From: Pseudomonas sp. Q1-7
GTDB lineage: Bacteria; Pseudomonadota; Gammaproteobacteria; Pseudomonadales; Pseudomonadaceae
Assembly (NCBI RefSeq): GCF_028010285.1
Contig: NZ_CP116304.1
Span: 2,000,501-2,064,500 of the forward strand
DNA: 64,000 nucleotides
Direction of reading: 5' to 3'
Each line of letters opens with the position of its first letter. Positions within the stretch are counted from its first letter, which is position 1. Under the pieces are notes generated by a model. The model was given only the letters and a program-made list of their open reading frames with translations, searched no databases and was not told the DNA's origin. Positions 37,985-46,900 of the stretch are shown here, one piece after another. Both the position numbers and the translations under genes were made by a program.

Positions 37985-39277
37985 ATGAAGTACCTGGCGC
38001 TCGCCCTCGGCCTGAGCCTGGCTGGCCTGCCGTCCGCCGCCCTGGCCTGGTCCAACCATGCCCTGGGCACCGCCCTGGCGCTGGCGGCGCTGCCGCAGGT
38101 CAAGGATGCGCCACCGGTGCGGGTGGAAAGCCTGGAGGCGTTCCTGGAAGAGGAGGGCGTGGCGCTGGAATACGTGCTGGACGAGCAGGAGGCGTTCTTC
38201 CGCGACCATCTGCCGGACTATCCCGCCAGGCCCGATGACCTGCGCTGGATTCCCAGCCACAGCGGCGACCCTCGCAAGGCCTTCCTGATGGCACTGCGGG
38301 TGAACCCTGAAATCAGGCTGGCCTATTTCGTCCAGGCGCTGCCGGGCATGGACTGGCGCGGACGCCAGCCGCTGGAGGCCGCCGATGTGCTGGTGTTCCG
38401 CACGCTCGGTCTCTGGCGCGAATGGCGCTTCTTCCAGGTAAAACCCGGCGACATGCTGCCGGCCCTGGCGGTGGTGGCCAGCGCTGCCGACGAGCCGGAC
38501 TACGGCCACGACATCAACCTGTTCAGCGACAACCCCGGCGAAATGGGCGCCCGCTACAACTTCGGCACGCAACCGTTCGGCGATGCCCGCTTCGAGTACT
38601 CGTCCCAGGCGCCGTTCCATATCGGCTACTACCACGAGGACGAGATCATCTACCGCGCCGCGCCGTACCTGGCGCGCACCTACCCCGAGGTGCGGGTCTA
38701 CCAGTACCTGGGGCTGGCGCGCTTCGCCTTCGAGAGCGGCCACCCTTACTGGGGCTACCGCTTCCTCGGCTGGGGCCTGCATTACATCCAGGACCTGACC
38801 CAGCCCTACCACGCCAAGGCCGTGCCGGGACAGGCCATGCCCCGGCTACTCTGGATTGCCTTGAAGGCGGCGGTGGGACTGGACGACGACAGGCTGGCGG
38901 CCATCGAACAGGTGGCCAACCGGCATACCGAGGTGGAGCGGTACCAGGCCGACTGGCTGCGCAGGCTGCTGCGTGAGGGGCGCAACGACAGTCCGTTGCT
39001 GCGTGCCTACGCCGACCGCCGCACGGATGGGGATTACCCGCCGTTCGACGGCGAGTCCCTGCGCCGGGTGGTGTCCAGGGAGGCCTACGAGGCCGCCGAT
39101 GACTTCGACGCGCGGATCGCCCACTGGCTGGCGGGCGGACAGGCGCAGCCGGGGTTCAGCCAGGGCAACCAGTTGGCCTCGCTGCCCGATGACGTGCAGC
39201 TCGACCAGGCCCTGGTACGCCTGATCCGACATTTCGGCAGCCACAGCCGCAACGCGACCCGGGCGACCCTGCCCTGA
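37985..39277 (+). CDS. Secreted zinc phospholipase C-like protein
   Basis: A 430-aa protein with a 21-residue signal peptide ending ALA; the first mature residue is tryptophan (WSNH). In zinc phospholipases C and P1 nucleases the mature N-terminal Trp itself binds zinc, so this cleavage site is meaningful. Further along, HYIQDLTQPYH (about residues 265-276) reproduces the H-x3-D-x5-H zinc-binding motif of B. cereus phospholipase C. The remainder is longer than in those enzymes (430 against about 250-280). The neighbouring pchP-like gene suggests a shared role in using phosphatidylcholine. Substrate is inferred. Confidence 0.8.
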   Translation: MKYLALALGLSLAGLPSAALAWSNHALGTALALAALPQVKDAPPVRVESLEAFLEEEGVALEYVLDEQEAFFRDHLPDYPARPDDLRWIPSHSGDPRKAFLMALRVNPEIRLAYFVQALPGMDWRGRQPLEAADVLVFRTLGLWREWRFFQVKPGDMLPALAVVASAADEPDYGHDINLFSDNPGEMGARYNFGTQPFGDARFEYSSQAPFHIGYYHEDEIIYRAAPYLARTYPEVRVYQYLGLARFAFESGHPYWGYRFLGWGLHYIQDLTQPYHAKAVPGQAMPRLLWIALKAAVGLDDDRLAAIEQVANRHTEVERYQADWLRRLLREGRNDSPLLRAYADRRTDGDYPPFDGESLRRVVSREAYEAADDFDARIAHWLAGGQAQPGFSQGNQLASLPDDVQLDQALVRLIRHFGSHSRNATRATLP

Positions 39278-39357
39278 TGTCGCGGTTCATGGCTGGGCGA
39301 CACGTGCTGGTGCGAATTCGTTTGCGGGCCCCACGAGCCGCCTGGCAAGGCAGGGCC

Positions 39358-41691
39358 TCAGTGATACTGCGGCAAGCGCGGCTCGGCGCTCTCGGGTAGC
39401 ACGGCGCGTTCTTCGCCCGGCGTCTCCAGCTCGCTCTCCGTGGCGTCCTGCTGGCGGGCCAACAGGCCGAACAGGGTGGTGATGGGGTGCGGCGCGCGAT
39501 GCTGTGCCAGCGGATCACTATTGCCAGCGGTCACGACCGGCGCCGGCAGGAGCTCGGTCGTGACGCGGAAGTCGCTGATCTCGATCTCCCCGCGGCCTTC
39601 GGCCAGCAGGTGGAAGGAGAACGCCTTGCGTGCCTCGGGGTTGTCGAAGGCGAAATCGACCTTCAGTGGCTTGCCCTGTTTCAGCAGTGGCATCTCGGGC
39701 ATCGGCAGGGCCACATCGCGCTCGAACTCCTTGGCCTTCAGCCGCAACTGGGCACCCCGTTTGTCCATGCGCACGACCTTGATCGACATCTGCACGCGGG
39801 TGCGGCTGTTCTTCGGCAGTTCCATGTATTGCGCGCCGATCAGGTTGTCGGCCCAGTCATCCCTGGCCTTTTCCTTCAGGCGGATGCGCTCGCGGCTGGC
39901 GAACTGGTATTCCTGGCCGAGGTTGCCGTCCAGCAGCGACTGGTCCAGCAGGGCCGCGCGCTGGGACACCAGGCGGGCCTTCTTGCCGCGGTAGCTGCCC
40001 AGGTAACGGGCTTCATCGGCAATGAATCCTTCGCTCTGGTAGCGCCGGCAGACCTGGCGGAAATCGCACTCGGTGAAGGTATCCAGACCGTCGTGATGGC
40101 GCAGCTTGCCGTTGGTGTAGGACATCATCTCGCGGCCGCTGGCGTAGTCGCGGAACAGCGAGCGGCCGGCCAGGTTCCGCGGCACGCCGTAGCCGAAGTA
40201 GTCGAGGATGGAGGCGGTCAGGTCGACGTGGCCGTAGACGCCGCTCTTGATCGGCGGCAGCGACGCCTGTTCGGGTGCCAGTACGAGGTTGAACCCCCAG
40301 GCCGAGGCGAGGCGGACGTTTTCGAGGCCGTGGGATTCGTCCGAGGTGACGATCACCAGGGTGTCCTTCAGTACGCCCTGTTTCTCCAGGCCCTTGAGGA
40401 AGGCGTCCACCGCGTCGTCCAGGTAGGCGATGGCGGCCTTTTTGGCGTCCGGGTAGCGCAGCAGGTAGTCGGCGGGCGCCGAGTAGGGCTGGTGGGTGCC
40501 GACGGTGAGCAGGGTGAGCATCCACGGTTTCTTCTGCTGGCGCAGTTGCTTCACGTAGGTCTGCGCGCCTTCGAAGAAGGCCTTGTCGTCCATGCCCCAG
40601 GGGAATTCAAGGTAGGCCTTGTTGCGGAACCAGTTGCGCCCCAGAGTCTTGTCGAAACCCATCTGCGGCATGATCTTGTCCTTGGCCATGAAGCGCAGCC
40701 CCGCGCCCTGCAGGAAGTGGGTGCTGAAACCGTGCTGCCGCATCTGCGCGGGCAGGCAGGCCTTGGCCCGGGCGGGATTGTTCAGCAGTTCCAGGCCCTT
40801 GGGCGTGCCCGAGTCCAGCTTGCTGTAGTCGCCGCAGAGCATGGCATACAGCCCGCGGATGGTCTGGTGGCTGTGCAGCACGTAGTCCGGTGTGGTCATG
40901 GCGCGTTCCGCCCAGGCGCTGAGCCTGGGCATCGGCGAATCCTGGTAGCTGCTGTTGATCGCCGCGCGGTTGGCGGCGATGTAGGCACCGGGAATGCCTT
41001 CCAGGGTGATCACCAGCACGTTGCGCGCACGGCCGGGGCCGGCGAGCAGCGGCGCGCCGTCGAGGTCCAGGCGCGTCAGGGCGGCGATGTCCGGCGGCGT
41101 TTCCGGCTGGTCGCCATCGAGCCAGTCCTCGACTGCCAATTGGCCAGTGTTCACGGCGCTGGCCAGCAGCTTGTGGGGCAGGTTGAATTGCCGCCATTGA
41201 TCGGCGTCGCTGGGCTGCACGGCCTGCAGCGCAACGTGGCCCGCGAGCAGGGTCGCCGGGGCGGCGAACCATTTCCAGTGCAGCGCGCGGGTGCGCCGCC
41301 GCCAGCACAGCAGACAGGCGAGCACGCTGGCGCCCAGTGCCAGGCCCAGGTACGGGTAGGTGATGCCGCCGCCCTGGGTGGAGTGGCTGACGAACTGCGG
41401 GTCGAGCAGGTATTTGAGGTCGCCGGGCTCCGGCATGCGGCCGACGGCGCCGACCAGTTCGGCGTTGCCGAGGATCATCAGGCACCAGAGCAGCATCAGC
41501 GGTAGCGCCAGCAGCAGCGAGCGGCCATGCAGCAGCGCGATCAGGAAGCTGCCGACGGCGAGGTCGGACAGATAGCCGAAGGGGGAGGACCAGCCCAGCC
41601 AGTAACGGCTGGCGACGGGAATGACCAGGAACAGCACGCCAAGTGGTGCGAGCGATGAGGACTGCGGCAGCCAACGGCTGAATGGGCGCAC
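39358..41691 (-). CDS. LTA synthase-like membrane phosphotransferase (alkaline phosphatase/sulfatase fold)
   Basis: A 777-aa protein starting with GTG at 41691 behind AGGAGTTCCT. About five N-terminal membrane helices (to residue 150) are followed by a large periplasmic alkaline phosphatase-fold domain. Metal and nucleophile motifs: LVITLEGIPGAY (Glu), HQTIRGLYAMLCGDYS (candidate catalytic Thr) and TSDESHG (Asp-Glu-His). The layout is that of lipoteichoic-acid synthase/OpgB-type phosphoglycerol transferases. Gram-negative members may add phosphoglycerol to periplasmic glucans or other envelope polymers. An extra 200-residue C-terminal beta region is unassigned. Confidence 0.82.
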   Translation of the reverse strand: MRPFSRWLPQSSSLAPLGVLFLVIPVASRYWLGWSSPFGYLSDLAVGSFLIALLHGRSLLLALPLMLLWCLMILGNAELVGAVGRMPEPGDLKYLLDPQFVSHSTQGGGITYPYLGLALGASVLACLLCWRRRTRALHWKWFAAPATLLAGHVALQAVQPSDADQWRQFNLPHKLLASAVNTGQLAVEDWLDGDQPETPPDIAALTRLDLDGAPLLAGPGRARNVLVITLEGIPGAYIAANRAAINSSYQDSPMPRLSAWAERAMTTPDYVLHSHQTIRGLYAMLCGDYSKLDSGTPKGLELLNNPARAKACLPAQMRQHGFSTHFLQGAGLRFMAKDKIMPQMGFDKTLGRNWFRNKAYLEFPWGMDDKAFFEGAQTYVKQLRQQKKPWMLTLLTVGTHQPYSAPADYLLRYPDAKKAAIAYLDDAVDAFLKGLEKQGVLKDTLVIVTSDESHGLENVRLASAWGFNLVLAPEQASLPPIKSGVYGHVDLTASILDYFGYGVPRNLAGRSLFRDYASGREMMSYTNGKLRHHDGLDTFTECDFRQVCRRYQSEGFIADEARYLGSYRGKKARLVSQRAALLDQSLLDGNLGQEYQFASRERIRLKEKARDDWADNLIGAQYMELPKNSRTRVQMSIKVVRMDKRGAQLRLKAKEFERDVALPMPEMPLLKQGKPLKVDFAFDNPEARKAFSFHLLAEGRGEIEISDFRVTTELLPAPVVTAGNSDPLAQHRAPHPITTLFGLLARQQDATESELETPGEERAVLPESAEPRLPQYH

Positions 41692-41941
41692 AGGAACTCC
41701 TGAGATCGGGCGGTGAAATTCCGTCGAGTGAGGCCGGAATGCTTCGGGGTCGCGGGTGCGACGACACGATTCTGAAACATTATTGTGCTAGCGGCCAGTA
41801 GACAGTTCCGCGGAATGAAAATTCAGCGGGTTGCTGGCGGCCTTTGCGCCGGGGAAGGGGCCCTCCTGGAAGCCATGCTTCGCGTGGTTCGCCGGCCGGC
41901 CAGCGGGTAGAATGCCGCTTCGACTCACAGAGGTAGCGAAG

Positions 41942-42778
41942 ATGGCACTTATCGGGCGATTCAATTCACTTCAGGTGGCCAAGCACACCGACTTCGGCCT
42001 GTACCTGGACGGTGGCCCCGACGGCGAAATCCTCCTGCCCAATCGCTATGTGCCCAAGGATCAGCCCACCGAGGTAGGCGACTGGCTGAACGTCTTCCTT
42101 TACCTGGACAGCGAAGACCGCCCGCTGGCCACCACGCTCAGGCCCAAGGTACAGGTGGGCGGTTTCGCCAGCCTCAAGGTGGTGGAGATCAACCGGGTCG
42201 GCCTGTTCCTCGACTGGGGCCTGCCCAAGGACCTGTTGCTTCCCCATTCGGAAGAGAAGCGCCCGCTACAGGTTGGCGACTACTGCGTGGTGCACGTCTA
42301 CCTGGATCAACGTACCCGCCGCGTCACCGCGACCGCGCGCCTGGACCGCTACCTGGACAAAACCCCGCCGCGCTACCGTCCTGGCCAGGAGGTCGACCTG
42401 CTGGTGGTGGAGCGGACCGACCTCGGCTTCAAGGCCATCATCGACGGTCAGCACTGGGGGCTGATCCACAAGAACGAAGTCTTCAAGTTCGTGCGCAGCG
42501 GCATGCGCGAGAAGGGCTACGTCAAGGAAATCCGTCCCGACGGCAAGATCAGCCTGAGCCTGCAGCCGGTCGGTGCCGAGGCGGTCAGTGGCCTGGGCGA
42601 GCAGATCATCGCCGCGCTGCGGGCCGAGGGCGGAGTGCTGAAACTTTCCGACAAGAGCCCGCCTGAATTGATCAGCCAGCGCTTCGGCGTAAGCAAGGGC
42701 AATTTCAAGAAGGCCATCGGCGGGCTGTACAAGCAGGGCTTGATCCGCATCGAGGACGATCGCATCGAACTGCTCTGA
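41942..42778 (+). CDS. CvfB-like S1 RNA-binding protein
   Basis: A 278-aa protein with three S1-type beta-barrels and a C-terminal winged helix. The first barrel starts LIGRFNSLQVAKHTDFGLYLDGG, the second contains VVEINRVGLFLDWGLPKDLLLP, and the third LLVVERTDLGFKAIIDGQHWGLI; the winged helix ends FKKAIGGLYKQGLIRIEDDRIEL. This is the architecture of CvfB/YitL proteins, which bind RNA and affect virulence gene expression in staphylococci. AGAGG precedes the ATG, and a strong terminator follows. Confidence 0.92.
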   Translation: MALIGRFNSLQVAKHTDFGLYLDGGPDGEILLPNRYVPKDQPTEVGDWLNVFLYLDSEDRPLATTLRPKVQVGGFASLKVVEINRVGLFLDWGLPKDLLLPHSEEKRPLQVGDYCVVHVYLDQRTRRVTATARLDRYLDKTPPRYRPGQEVDLLVVERTDLGFKAIIDGQHWGLIHKNEVFKFVRSGMREKGYVKEIRPDGKISLSLQPVGAEAVSGLGEQIIAALRAEGGVLKLSDKSPPELISQRFGVSKGNFKKAIGGLYKQGLIRIEDDRIELL

Positions 42779-42815
42779 TCCGCGCCAAGCGCGCTTCTCG
42801 CCGCCCTGAATACAC

Positions 42816-42854
42816 AGCCCCCGGTTCGGAGCCTGCTCCGGCCGGGGGCTTTGC
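42816..42854 (+). terminator. Rho-independent terminator after the CvfB-like gene
   Basis: AGCCCCCGG, then an inner stem TTCGGAGCCTGCTCCGG, then CCGGGGGCTTTG. Strong GC stem, short T run. Confidence 0.85.
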
Positions 42855-43030
42855 ATTGCATCGGTCCTGCAAATTGCACGCTGGAAACGGCCTGAATCGT
42901 GCGCAATGCATGGCGAAAGTTGTTAAAAAAGATTGCAACTGGCTGATTTATTTGGCGTTTCCGTTGTCATAGCGCTGGCATGCACACAACCGACGGGTGC
43001 AGGAGCAATCATTTTTCTGGGAGAGAAGAC

Positions 43031-43291
43031 ATGGATCTGGATTTTGACAAGCTGATCAGCGCCTTTCCGGAATACCAACTCAGCCGCAAGCCTCGGCCGG
43101 ATGGTGGTTTCGTGCTGACGCTGGAACGCGAGGGGAAATTCTTCCAGCGTGTGGTGGCGGCGACGGCGCAGCTGGATTGGCTGGTGAGTACGCTCAAGCG
43201 CGACCTTGCGCTGGAGCATGGCGAAGTTCCGCCGCTGGACTCCCTGAAGGTGCTGCATCGCAAGCCCTTGCCGCGCTACCTGCGCGCCTGA
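43031..43291 (+). CDS. Small conserved protein, possibly DUF3509 family
   Basis: An 86-aa soluble protein with GGGAGAGAAG before the ATG at 43031. The opening MDLDFDKLISAFPEYQLSRKPRPDGGFVLTL, with a short beta-hairpin and a later helix (TAQLDWLVSTLKRDLALEHG), recalls the Pseudomonas DUF3509 proteins, several of which exist per genome. The family is uncharacterised. The 252 bases upstream are AT-richer than average around 42900-42960 and probably include its promoter. Confidence 0.7.
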   Translation: MDLDFDKLISAFPEYQLSRKPRPDGGFVLTLEREGKFFQRVVAATAQLDWLVSTLKRDLALEHGEVPPLDSLKVLHRKPLPRYLRA

Positions 43292-43336
43292 GGCCCGGCG
43301 GCCGCGACAGGGGCGCGCGGCCGCACTCGCCAGGGA

Positions 43337-43651
43337 TCAGGTCTCGATGCCGGAGGGGGGCAGCAGGGCATCCTCTTCCTCGCCCTCATGCTTGTTCGAC
43401 GGCCCGCGCGGCGATTCCTCGCGGGCTTCTTCCTTCCGCTGCTCGCCGAGCAGCGCCTTGGCCGAGGCCTGGACCTCGTCCACTCGTTTGTTCAACTCGT
43501 TGACCGCTTCGCCGATGGCTTCCCGGGCGATCTCCTGGGCGGCCGCCTCGGCTTTTTCCGCCAGCGTGTTGGCCGACTCCTCGGCCAGCTCGCAGCCGGC
43601 CAGCAGGCTGGCGCCGAGCAGCAGGGCAGTGAGGCGGTGGGCAGGTTTCAT
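43337..43651 (-). CDS. Small putative lipoprotein with helical, charged mature domain
   Basis: A 104-aa lipoprotein. The lipobox LLAGC places the modified cysteine at residue 20. The residue after it is Glu (CEL), so outer-membrane sorting is expected. The mature part is a long charged helix (ESANTLAEKAEAAAQEIARE, NELNKRVDEVQASAKALLGE) with heptad-like spacing, then an acidic tail (HEGEEEDA). GGAG precedes the start. No named family is recognised. Confidence 0.8.
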   Translation of the reverse strand: MKPAHRLTALLLGASLLAGCELAEESANTLAEKAEAAAQEIAREAIGEAVNELNKRVDEVQASAKALLGEQRKEEAREESPRGPSNKHEGEEEDALLPPSGIET

Positions 43652-43934
43652 GCAGTGTGTCTCCAGTTACGACAGGCGGCGGCCATCATTGCCCAGGGTT
43701 GGCTCCGAGGAAACACGCCGACCTGGCGATTCTGTGTACGGAGATTTCCGGCCCAGGTGCAGGGTAAAGCCCCGGGCTCCGCAGCGGCGACTGGATGGAG
43801 TCCGGGGCCTGGGGCCGGCGTCGGCCGGCCTCGAATAGACTGACCGGCGGATGCCGGCGGGGTTCCGCGCGACGGCGCGATGCGGGTCGATTCACTAGGC
43901 TTAGCGAGGCAATCACTGCCGAGATGGGGTCGAA

Positions 43935-44849
43935 ATGAACACAGCGCCGGGTCTGGTCACACTCTGCTCGCTGTTCCTGGCATCCGCTCTGGCCTGGGCG
44001 CAGGACGTCAGCTTCGACGCGATCCAGCCCATCCTCCAGGCGCGCTGCGTGATGTGCCACGCCAGCGAGGCGGCGCCGCTCGGGCTGCGTCTGACCAGCC
44101 TCGAAGAACTGCTCAAGGGCAGCCGTAACCGCGAGGTGGTGAAGCCTGGCGACCCGGCCGGCAGCGAACTGGTCCGCCGGCTCAAGGGACAGAGCCAGCC
44201 GCGCATGCCGATGACCGGGCCACCCTTTCTCAGCGATGCGGAAATCGCCCTGTTCGAAGGCTGGATAGCCGGCGGCCTGCAGCCCGGCAGCCAGCCGGCG
44301 AGCGCGACGGTCGAGCCCGTTCCGCCGCAGCGACCGCCGGCGGGCGAGCCGGTGACCTATGCGCATGTGGCGCCGATCTTCGCCAGCCGCTGCGTCAAGT
44401 GCCACTCCAGCAACGGCCTCATGGGTTCCGCGCCGGAAGGACTGCTGCTGAATGCCTACACGGCCATCCTCGACCGCGACGAGCGCATGCGCGTCGTGCC
44501 CGGCGCGGCCAGCGCCAGCGAGTTGGTGCGGCGCATCCGCGGCCAGTCACGACCGCGGATGCCGTTCGACGGTCCGCCTTTTCTCAGCGCGGAGGAAACC
44601 CAGTTGATCGTCGACTGGATCGACCAGGGCGCCCGTGACTCCAATGGCCAGCCGGCTCCCAGTCCGGTGGGCGCGCGGGTACGGCTGCAGGGTGTGCTGG
44701 GGGAGGGCTGGACGTTGGATTCGCTGCCGCTGGTGGTGGGCCCCGGTACGCGCCTCGACAAGTCGCCGGAAGCTGGCGACTACGTGGAAGTGCGCGGACG
44801 CTGGGGGGCGGACGGCCGGCTGCTGGTGGAGCGCATCCGGCGGCGTTGA
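43935..44849 (+). CDS. Periplasmic diheme c-type cytochrome-like protein with duplicated domain
   Basis: A 304-aa exported protein (signal peptide to about residue 22). Two similar cytochrome domains each carry a haem motif, CVMCH (38-42) and CVKCH (153-157), and a candidate distal methionine in PRMPMTGPPFLS and PRMPFDGPPFLS. The two halves share SELVRR...GQS-PRMP...GPPFLS, so the domain duplicated. A C-terminal part of about 70 residues (GARVRLQGVLGEGW to the end) looks like a small beta-barrel, DUF5666-like, without haem. The electron partner is unknown. The stop abuts the stop of the convergent DMT gene. Confidence 0.82.
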   Translation: MNTAPGLVTLCSLFLASALAWAQDVSFDAIQPILQARCVMCHASEAAPLGLRLTSLEELLKGSRNREVVKPGDPAGSELVRRLKGQSQPRMPMTGPPFLSDAEIALFEGWIAGGLQPGSQPASATVEPVPPQRPPAGEPVTYAHVAPIFASRCVKCHSSNGLMGSAPEGLLLNAYTAILDRDERMRVVPGAASASELVRRIRGQSRPRMPFDGPPFLSAEETQLIVDWIDQGARDSNGQPAPSPVGARVRLQGVLGEGWTLDSLPLVVGPGTRLDKSPEAGDYVEVRGRWGADGRLLVERIRRR

Positions 44850-45788
44850 TCAGGCTTCGGAGGCGGCCAGCACCTTGCGCGGCCGGCGGCCGCGCAGCAA
44901 CTCGGCACCGCTGACCAGCACGATGCCGACCAGCACCAGGGTGGCGCCTATGGCGAAGGAAAGGTCGATCTGCTCGCCCAGGACCAGCACGCCGAAGGTC
45001 ACGCCGAACAGCGGGGTCATGAAGGACAGCACCGACAGGCGCGAGGCCAGGTAGCGGCGCAGCAGCCAGAACCAGGCCAGGTAGCTCACCAGGGCGATCA
45101 CCACCACCTGGAAGCCGAGGCTGATCACCGCGGTCCGGGTCAGTTGCATATCGGTCTGGCCGCTGTTGAAAGCCACCAGCGTCAGCAGCAGGGCGGCGCC
45201 GAACAACTGGTAGAACAGGGTCTTCACCGGGTTGGCCTCGGACAGCGACGACCCGCGAATCACCAGCGTGGTGGCGCCCCAGGCCAAGGCGCCGCACAGG
45301 GCGTAGGCGTCGCCCAGCAGCGCGTTGCCGGGCGCGCCGGCAGGCTTGCCGAGGAAGGCTCCGGCGATACCGCCGAAGGCCACCAGCACGCCGAACCACT
45401 GGAGGGGCGAGAGGCGTTCCTCGGGGAGCATCAGGTGCAGACCGAGGGCGGCGAACATGGGGGCGGTATAGAGGAATACCGAGACGTGCGATGCGCTGGT
45501 GTGGTTCAGCCCTTCGCCGATGAACAGGAACTCCAGGGCGAACAGCGCGCCGACCGCGATGCCTGGCAGCAGGGTGCCGTCGCGGAAGGCGTTACGACCT
45601 TCCTTCCACAGGACCAGGGCGCCGAGCACCAGGGCCGCGCCGCCGGAGCGAATGGCCAGCTGCAGGATGGAGGGCACGTCGTCCAGGGTCAGCTTGATCG
45701 CCACCTGCTGGAAGCCCCAGCAGATGCAGAGGACGAACATCAGTCCACAGGCGAACCAGTCCAGGGGGAGGCGGGAGGGTTTCATCAT
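44850..45788 (-). CDS. DMT superfamily (EamA) transporter
   Basis: About 312 residues with ten membrane helices in two EamA repeats; the first has CWGFQQVAIKLTL and the second ALAWGATTLVIRG. Either of two adjacent ATG codons (45788 or 45785) could be the start. Substrate unknown; relatives export amino acids, purines or drugs. It is divergent from a LysR-type gene 126 bases away whose product probably controls it, and a dyad in between (45868-45882) is a candidate operator. Confidence 0.9.
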   Translation of the reverse strand: MMKPSRLPLDWFACGLMFVLCICWGFQQVAIKLTLDDVPSILQLAIRSGGAALVLGALVLWKEGRNAFRDGTLLPGIAVGALFALEFLFIGEGLNHTSASHVSVFLYTAPMFAALGLHLMLPEERLSPLQWFGVLVAFGGIAGAFLGKPAGAPGNALLGDAYALCGALAWGATTLVIRGSSLSEANPVKTLFYQLFGAALLLTLVAFNSGQTDMQLTRTAVISLGFQVVVIALVSYLAWFWLLRRYLASRLSVLSFMTPLFGVTFGVLVLGEQIDLSFAIGATLVLVGIVLVSGAELLRGRRPRKVLAASEA

Positions 45789-45867
45789 AGAACTCGCAAG
45801 GCAGAGGGGCACGGCAGGGGCCGTCAAGGGCTGTAGGATCGGCCCTCGGGCACCTTGCATTCAAACG

Positions 45868-45882
45868 ATGATTTGTCATCAT
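45868..45882. promoter_or_regulatory. Candidate LysR operator between the DMT and LysR genes
   Basis: ATGAT-TTGTC-ATCAT, a perfect 5-base dyad with the spacing of a LysR-type box, placed 33 bases upstream of the regulator's start codon. Confidence 0.45.
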
Positions 45883-45914
45883 GCTTTGACTTGAACTCAA
45901 AGCGAACCGGCACC

Positions 45915-46853
45915 ATGCGCCTCCCTTCCCTGATCGCCCTGCGCACCTTCGAGGTGGCCGCGCGCAGCCGCAATTTCACCGAAGCCGCCCAAGAACTGTC
46001 CGTGACCCCGGGGGCGGTGAGCCGGCAGATCCGCCTGCTGGAGGCCGAACTGGGGGTGAGCCTGTTCGACCGCACCCGCAACACCGTCACCCTCAACGAC
46101 AACGGCCGCCGCCTGGCGGGCACCGTCGCCCAGGCCTTCGAACTGCTCGTACGGGGTGCCGACGAATTGCGCGGCCAGGACGAAGGACCAATCCACATCA
46201 CCTGCGCGCCATCCATTGCCAGCCACTGGCTGATGCGCCGCCTCAACCAGTTCGCCGCCAGCAACCCGGACATAACCCTGAGCCTGGAGGCCACTGAGCA
46301 ACGGGTGGACCTGGAGCGCGGCGAAGCTACCCTGGCCATTCGCTTCACCACCACCGATACGCCGTTGCCGGCCAGCGAACTGCTGTTCAGCGAAGCGTTC
46401 TTTCCGGTGTGCAGCCCCGCCTACCTGGAACAGTTCGGTGTGCTGCGCGAACCCCGCGACATGCTTCGTGCGCGGCTGATCCACACCCACTGGAAGAACA
46501 GCGCCAACCTGCAGTTGCCGAGCTGGGAAGACTGGTTCGCCACCTATGTGGGCGAGCCGGGGCCGGTGAAGGGCGGGATGCGCTTCGGCCTGATCGGCCA
46601 TGCCATCCAGGGTGCCGTGAGCGGTCAGGGCTTTGCCCTGGGGTCCACCGCGCTGGCCTGCGATGACATCGCCCATGGCCGGTTGGTGTTGCCCTTCGGC
46701 GGGCGTTGCCGCCTGCCGACGCCCTGGGCCTACCGGCTGGCGTGGAGCCGCAGGTCGCCGCCAGCGGAGAAGGTGCGCCGCCTGATCGATTGGCTGCTGG
46801 CCGAGGCCCGCGCCAGCATGCTGGCGGGCCCGGACGACGTGGCGGAAGGCTAG
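45915..46853 (+). CDS. LysR-family regulator, GcvA-like
   Basis: A 312-aa regulator. The start MRLPSLIALRTFEVAARSRN at the ATG at 45915 and the helix-turn-helix NFTEAAQELSVTPGAVSRQI are typical of the GcvA branch, as is FDRTRNTVTLNDNGRRLAGTV. The effector domain follows. It is divergent from the DMT transporter gene, which is its probable target. The effector cannot be read from sequence; amino acids or toxic analogues are common for this pairing. Confidence 0.92.
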   Translation: MRLPSLIALRTFEVAARSRNFTEAAQELSVTPGAVSRQIRLLEAELGVSLFDRTRNTVTLNDNGRRLAGTVAQAFELLVRGADELRGQDEGPIHITCAPSIASHWLMRRLNQFAASNPDITLSLEATEQRVDLERGEATLAIRFTTTDTPLPASELLFSEAFFPVCSPAYLEQFGVLREPRDMLRARLIHTHWKNSANLQLPSWEDWFATYVGEPGPVKGGMRFGLIGHAIQGAVSGQGFALGSTALACDDIAHGRLVLPFGGRCRLPTPWAYRLAWSRRSPPAEKVRRLIDWLLAEARASMLAGPDDVAEG

Positions 46854-46900
46854 AGGAGGCGGATGACGCCAGGCGTTGCATCCGCCATCGCGCTGCGGAG

